DNA from: an uncultured Eggerthellaceae bacterium | GTDB lineage: Bacteria; Actinomycetota; Coriobacteriia; Coriobacteriales; Eggerthellaceae | DNA length: 15,805 bases | Assembly (NCBI GenBank): GCA_934648845.1 | Contig: CAKUFS010000036.1 | Location: forward strand, 1-15,805 | Direction: 5' to 3' | Shown here: positions 13,004-15,805 of the stretch, one piece after another | How positions within the stretch are numbered: position 1 is the first letter of the stretch | Layout of the letters: the number at the start of each line of letters is the position of its first letter | Notes under the pieces: model-generated | Told to the model about the DNA's origin: nothing | Databases searched by the model: none | The model's input: only the letters and a program-made list of their open reading frames with translations | Translations under genes and position numbers: made by a program

Positions 13004-13894
13004 ATGACGGATACAACAACGGCAGCTGCGGCTGGCGCAGGTGAACCGCAAAAGCCCGATGCGCAGGAGCGCTTCCTGCATTGGCTGTACACCTCGGTGC
13101 CAGGACGCGCATTATTGCCCCTGATCACGCGCCCCTTCATAACGAAGTTGGGCGGTGCCGCAATGAACAGCGCGCTTTCGAAACGTGCGATTCCGGGCTT
13201 TATTCGCAACAACAACATTGATATGAGCGATTTTGAAGAGCGCCCGTATCGGTCATACAACGACTTCTTCATGCGCAAAATTCTGCCGGGCAAGCGCCCC
13301 ATCTGCGCCGATGAGAACACGCTTATCTCCCCGTGCGACGCGCTTCTTTCCGCATACGCCATAGAGCACAACGCGCGCTTTCAAATCAAGGGAAGAAACT
13401 ACACGCTGCCCGAACTTCTGCGCGATAATGCGTTAAGCGAGCGCTACACGGGCGGCACGCTTTTGCTGTTCAGGCTTACGGTGCGCGATTACCACCGCTA
13501 CTGCTATGCGGCCTCGGGCGCAAAAAGCGCAGACGTGCTAATTCCCGGCGTCTTTCATACGGTCAATCCGCTTGCCGCCGCCACGCGACCGCTCTATAAA
13601 GAGAACACGCGCATATACGACCTGATAGAAACTGAAAAGTTTGGCACGTTGCTTCAAATGGAAGTCGGTGCGCTCATGGTGGGAAAAATCGTGAACGACT
13701 ACCCCAAAGCGTGCACTGTTGAACGTGGCTGCGAAAAAGGGCACTTCGAGTTCGGCGGATCCACCATCATCGTGCTGCTTGAGCCGGGCATGGCGCAGAT
13801 AGACGAAACGTATTTCCAAAATACCGCGCAAGGCCAGGAAACGCCCGTACGCTACGGTCAAACGGTGGGCGTCTCGCTTGGCGTTAAAAAGTGA
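13004..13894 (+). CDS. psd: Phosphatidylserine decarboxylase proenzyme
   Basis: A 296-residue pyruvoyl enzyme that decarboxylates phosphatidylserine to phosphatidylethanolamine at the membrane. The proenzyme should cleave itself within FEFGGST (248-254) between Gly252 and Ser253, leaving a long beta chain and a short alpha chain of about 44 residues whose Ser becomes the pyruvoyl group. Supporting residues: Asp112 in SPCDA, DYHRYC with His164 (162-167) and GVFHTVNPLA with His185 (182-191). Length and the GGST form fit the long Clostridium-type Psd. The N-terminal 20 residues are Thr/Ala-rich and low in complexity, with no signal peptide. The ATG at 13004 has a weak ribosome site, so coupling from pssA, 17 bases upstream, is likely. 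It is the last gene of the operon. Confidence 0.93.
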   Translation: MTDTTTAAAAGAGEPQKPDAQERFLHWLYTSVPGRALLPLITRPFITKLGGAAMNSALSKRAIPGFIRNNNIDMSDFEERPYRSYNDFFMRKILPGKRPICADENTLISPCDALLSAYAIEHNARFQIKGRNYTLPELLRDNALSERYTGGTLLLFRLTVRDYHRYCYAASGAKSADVLIPGVFHTVNPLAAATRPLYKENTRIYDLIETEKFGTLLQMEVGALMVGKIVNDYPKACTVERGCEKGHFEFGGSTIIVLLEPGMAQIDETYFQNTAQGQETPVRYGQTVGVSLGVKK

Positions 13895-13945
13895 CGGGGT
13901 CTTTTTCACATTGCAACCGACTAGCAACCTTTCAAGGGCGCATTC

Positions 13946-13969
13946 GCAGGTTCGAGCCCCGTCGCCCCA
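13946..13969 (+). other. tRNA 3'-end remnant (T-arm and acceptor strand)
   Basis: GCAGG-TTCGAGC-CCCGT forms a T-arm with the canonical TTCGAGC loop and 4 of 5 stem pairs (one A-C mismatch, one G-U), followed by an acceptor-like CGCCCCA. No matching 5' acceptor strand, D-arm or anticodon arm lies at tRNA distance upstream, so this is not an intact gene. The complementary strand encodes the GATGLEP peptide typical of spurious frames over tRNA ends. Site-specific recombinases often leave such 3' fragments at att sites; tmRNA is another possible source. Separately, GACGGGG (13893-13899) at the psd stop can pair with CCCCGTC (13957-13963). Confidence 0.55.
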
Positions 13970-14006
13970 GGCTTACTGCGACCATCTTGTCGGAAAACGA
14001 ACGCAG

Positions 14007-14173
14007 ATGTGCAAAATATTCCTGTTCGGGGCAGGTTGAAGGGACGCCAACTCTCATTCATCCCTTGCCTCCAGGTCACGACCTGGGCTTTTGCGGGTTC
14101 ACTTTGTCTCAAACGACGCTATCTGGTCTGCAATCGCTCCCCAAGGTGCCCCGAACGGGAATATTTTGCACAT
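14007..14173. repeat. 32-bp inverted repeats flanking a 103-bp spacer
   Basis: Bases 14007-14038 (beginning ATGTGCAAAATATTCC) and the complement of 14142-14173 agree at 29 of 32 positions. Weaker similarity continues outward on both sides, ending in CGACAAxATG words, so the original repeat was longer. The spacer contains a short palindrome and no gene. This looks like a pair of inverted copies of one element end, or a MITE-like unit. No transposase is present in the window. Confidence 0.7.
14071..14094 (+). terminator. Palindromic hairpin, possible terminator of the lipid operon
   Basis: CCAGGTC (14071-14077) and GACCTGG (14080-14086) form a 7-bp stem with a very short AC loop, widening to CACG if the end pair opens, followed by GCTTTTGC. 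It lies about 180 bases after the psd stop and inside the spacer of the inverted repeats. Termination is plausible but the T-tract is short. Confidence 0.4.
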
Positions 14174-14387
14174 TCGGGCAAGAAAAACGACAACATGACT
14201 CTCGCATGGAAACCAAAGAAGAAACTCTCGAGAATCGTCGGCTTTCAGTCAACGATGGAGCTCTTCGAGAGCAGGGTCGAGCAACCGGCCCCTGCCCTGA
14301 AATTGCGATCTGGGGAACAAGGACTGCACGTCCAACTTGAACGCGCCAGCTGATTAACAATCGAGGGAAACTGAGGGTTTGACCCCG

Positions 14388-14424
14388 AAAAAGGCGCTTC
14401 CCCCTTGGGACACAAGGGGGAAGC
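14388..14424 (-). terminator. Intrinsic terminator of the BspA-like gene
   Basis: GCTTCCCCCTTG (14396-14407) and its exact complement (14413-14424) form a perfect 12-bp stem with a 5-base loop. On the minus strand the stem is followed by GCC and a run of five T (14392-14388), giving a good intrinsic terminator for the gene ending at 14552. Confidence 0.75.
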
Positions 14425-14433
14425 ATGGAAGTT

Positions 14434-14490
14434 GCCGGCAAGAGGAGTGGTGTGGTATCAGCATCGCGAGCGGTGGGTCCTCTTGCCGGC
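14434..14490. repeat. 13-bp inverted repeat between the BspA-like gene and its terminator
   Basis: GCCGGCAAGAGGA (14434-14446) and its exact complement (14478-14490) enclose a 31-base loop. It lies about 60 bases past the stop of the minus-strand gene and just before the 12-bp terminator. It may stabilise the 3' end of the mRNA or be a further remnant of the junction; no U-tract follows on either strand. Confidence 0.6.
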
Positions 14491-14551
14491 GGGACGGGGT
14501 TTATAAGCATGCAGGTCAAGCATGCAATCGAAGCCGATTCTCCCAAAGCGC

Positions 14552-15805
14552 CTACGCGCCCCAGCCGAGCAGGGCGGCGCGCTGGATGGCGAACGCGTCC
14601 TGCGCATCGATCGCGCCGTCGGGCGTGCCTGCCGGGCCCGTCACATCGGCGCGGGAGCGCATCCACGCGAGATCGTGCCGCCCGTCGTGCCCGCCGTTCG
14701 CGATATCGTAGGCGATCTGGGCGTCCACGATGTTCAGCAGGCCGTTGCAGTTGACGTCGCCGCGGCCCAGGGCGAAGTACCCGGGATGAACTGCGCCGCC
14801 ATCGAGGTGGGCGCGCGCCGCGTCCGCGTGCGCCGCATCGAACGCCGTGCCCGCGCCGCCGCTAAGCGACGCGCAGCCCTGGAACATGTTCTCGGAAGCC
14901 GCCGCCGCGGGGATGCCTGGGAATCCTTCTGCGACGTAGACCTTCCTGAGCTCGCCGCAGTTGCCGAACATCGCCGACGCGTCCGTTACCTGGGAGAAGT
15001 CGAAGCCCGAAAGGTCGACCGCCGGCAGCGACGCGCATCCCGCGAACATCTCCTTCATGTTTGTAACGCCTGAAGTGTCCAGAGGGGAAAGATCGACCGT
15101 CTCAAGCGATTCGCAGTAACGGAACATACCGTACATGCTTTTCACTCGGGAGGTGTCAAGTCCCGAAAGATCAACGGAAACGAGTTTCCGGAAACCCCAG
15201 AACATGTAGTCGCAATTCATGGCCGACACGCCAGGCTCAACCCGCACGGAAATAGCCCGGTTGGCAGCGCCGTTCCAGGGGCACGCTGCCGCACCCGCCC
15301 ACGATTCCAAGGTACCGCGGCTCAAACCGGGTAGCGGCCTAATGATAAGCGTCTCGGTTTCGTCAACGCTCCACTCGCAAGAGCCGGACAGAGTCCAGCC
15401 TTCCGTTGCCTGCGGATGGACGAACGTCTCAACGCCCGAGGGACGCGCCGCATTCGCCGCGAGCATCTCGTTCGAATCCATGTACGTATTGCCTGCCGTG
15501 TCGATCCAAACATGCTCGCGTATTGCGCTGCCAACCAGATTGATCCCCGCAGCAAGCACAAGACGTTCAAGGCTCGGGCAATCGCGGAAGAAGTGGGCCG
15601 TGCTCGTTGAACGAGCAATGGTGAACGTCGATAAATCAACCGATTCGAGCGACTCGCATCCTTGGAAAAAGCCCTGCATGAGCTGAACTTTTTTGGTATC
15701 GAAGGACGTCAGATCGAGCGACTTGATTGACTTGCAGCTATAGAACATTTCAGTCATATAGATCACGTCCGTGGTGTCGAAACTCGACAAATCGAGTTCC
15801 TTAAG
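14552..15805 (-). CDS. BspA-like DUF285 repeat surface protein with C-terminal dockerin-like domain, 5' end outside the window
   Basis: The frame is open to the right edge, so the N-terminus, including any signal peptide, is missing; the visible part is 417 residues. It consists of DUF285/BspA leucine-rich repeats of the form LDLSxFDTxxVxxMxxMFxxCxSL: three in bases 15540-15805 and four in 14850-15200. Between them is a Trp-containing beta-type segment (LSGSCEWSVDETETLIIRP and onward, around 15390-15250) that in related proteins precedes a repeat block. The last 69 residues (14552-14761) look like a type I dockerin: a first Ca-binding loop DVNCNGLLNIVD and a second DVTGPAGTPDGAIDAQD, which is lengthened by about four residues. 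BspA repeats mediate adhesion and protein binding; a dockerin binds a cohesin on a scaffold or cell wall. The gene is clearly more G+C-rich than its neighbours and lies beside remnants at 13946-14490, suggesting acquisition. Confidence 0.85.
   Translation of the reverse strand, partial: LKELDLSSFDTTDVIYMTEMFYSCKSIKSLDLTSFDTKKVQLMQGFFQGCESLESVDLSTFTIARSTSTAHFFRDCPSLERLVLAAGINLVGSAIREHVWIDTAGNTYMDSNEMLAANAARPSGVETFVHPQATEGWTLSGSCEWSVDETETLIIRPLPGLSRGTLESWAGAAACPWNGAANRAISVRVEPGVSAMNCDYMFWGFRKLVSVDLSGLDTSRVKSMYGMFRYCESLETVDLSPLDTSGVTNMKEMFAGCASLPAVDLSGFDFSQVTDASAMFGNCGELRKVYVAEGFPGIPAAAASENMFQGCASLSGGAGTAFDAAHADAARAHLDGGAVHPGYFALGRGDVNCNGLLNIVDAQIAYDIANGGHDGRHDLAWMRSRADVTGPAGTPDGAIDAQDAFAIQRAALLGWGA

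Larger units (their letters stand above)
13895..14551. other. Gene-poor junction between the lipid operon and the BspA-like gene
   Basis: No gene is supported in this 657-base stretch. Plus-strand open frames run across the inverted repeats and have no ribosome site or known motif. It holds a tRNA 3'-end-like remnant (13946-13969), two 32-bp inverted repeats (14007-14038 and 14142-14173), an internal palindrome at 14071-14086, an intrinsic terminator for the minus strand at 14388-14424, a 13-bp inverted repeat at 14434-14490, and paired GCATGC words at 14507 and 14520. The density of remnants fits an old integration or rearrangement boundary. Confidence 0.55.

Noticed and set aside
13751..13766. 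GGST instead of LGST as an abnormal Psd cleavage site
   Set aside because: GGST is a known form of the phosphatidylserine decarboxylase self-cleavage motif, so it is ordinary.
13893..13969. Intact tRNA gene spanning the 7-bp GACGGGG/CCCCGTC pairing
   Set aside because: The acceptor-like pairing overlaps the T-stem bases, and no D-arm or anticodon arm folds between, so only the 3' end is tRNA-like.
14009..14353. Plus-strand frame of 114 codons between psd and the BspA-like gene
   Set aside because: It runs through both inverted repeats, has no ribosome site and shows no recognisable motif.
1..15805. CRISPR array, rRNA or complete insertion sequence
   Set aside because: No regularly spaced 24-40 bp repeats with unique spacers, no rRNA sequence and no transposase frame were found; the 32-bp periodic array has degenerate units without spacers.

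Overview
This window looks like chromosomal DNA of a gut or rumen actinobacterium, most likely class Coriobacteriia (Eggerthellaceae-like). That placement is an inference from moderate G+C core genes, the mix of GTG/ATG starts with good Shine-Dalgarno sites, a BspA-like (DUF285) surface protein with an Eggerthellaceae/Collinsella-style inter-repeat domain, and the gene set (SstT, malic enzyme, choloylglycine hydrolase, BY-kinase, PssA/Psd). No rRNA or other phylogenetic marker is present, so genus is not claimed.

Layout. (1) 1-1093: an A+T-richer accessory margin. It holds a minus-strand McrB-like AAA+ gene that stops just after its Walker A motif, next to two mutually exclusive hairpins and behind a perfect 18-bp palindrome. 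(2) 1094-3832, minus: sstT (Ser/Thr:Na+ symporter) and a family-3 solute-binding lipoprotein with no permease or ATPase beside it. (3) 4251-5969, plus: a striking array of 11-bp direct repeats in three pairs set 32 bp apart, then comF and pyrE, both of the phosphoribosyltransferase fold. (4) 6044-7222, minus: malic enzyme, convergent with pyrE across a perfect 15-bp stem, with GTACAA hexamer repeats just before its ribosome site. (5) 7514-8521, plus: an Ntn-hydrolase of the bile salt hydrolase/penicillin acylase family. (6) 8591-10974, minus: an operon cpsC-cpsD-cpsB (polysaccharide co-polymerase, tyrosine kinase, PHP phosphatase) controlling surface-polysaccharide export; the kinase has seven consecutive tyrosines inside the protein followed by a long Gly/Ala-rich tail. 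(7) 11308-13894, plus: a tight operon of a flippase-like membrane protein, phosphatidylserine synthase and phosphatidylserine decarboxylase, i.e. phosphatidylethanolamine synthesis plus a probable lipid translocase. (8) 13895-14551: a gene-poor junction with a tRNA 3'-end remnant, 32-bp inverted repeats and several hairpins. (9) 14552 to the right edge, minus: a G+C-rich, 5'-incomplete BspA-like repeat protein ending in a dockerin-like domain.

How it fits together: the middle of the window is mostly cell-envelope biology (capsule control, phospholipid head groups, a conjugated-amide hydrolase facing bile acids or related amides) and nutrient uptake. Both ends look acquired or rearranged. The signals most worth following are the 11/32-bp repeat array upstream of comF (spacing typical of OmpR/PhoB-family response regulator sites), the internal heptatyrosine tract of CpsD, the altered specificity residue in the choloylglycine hydrolase, and the remnant-rich junction beside the dockerin protein.
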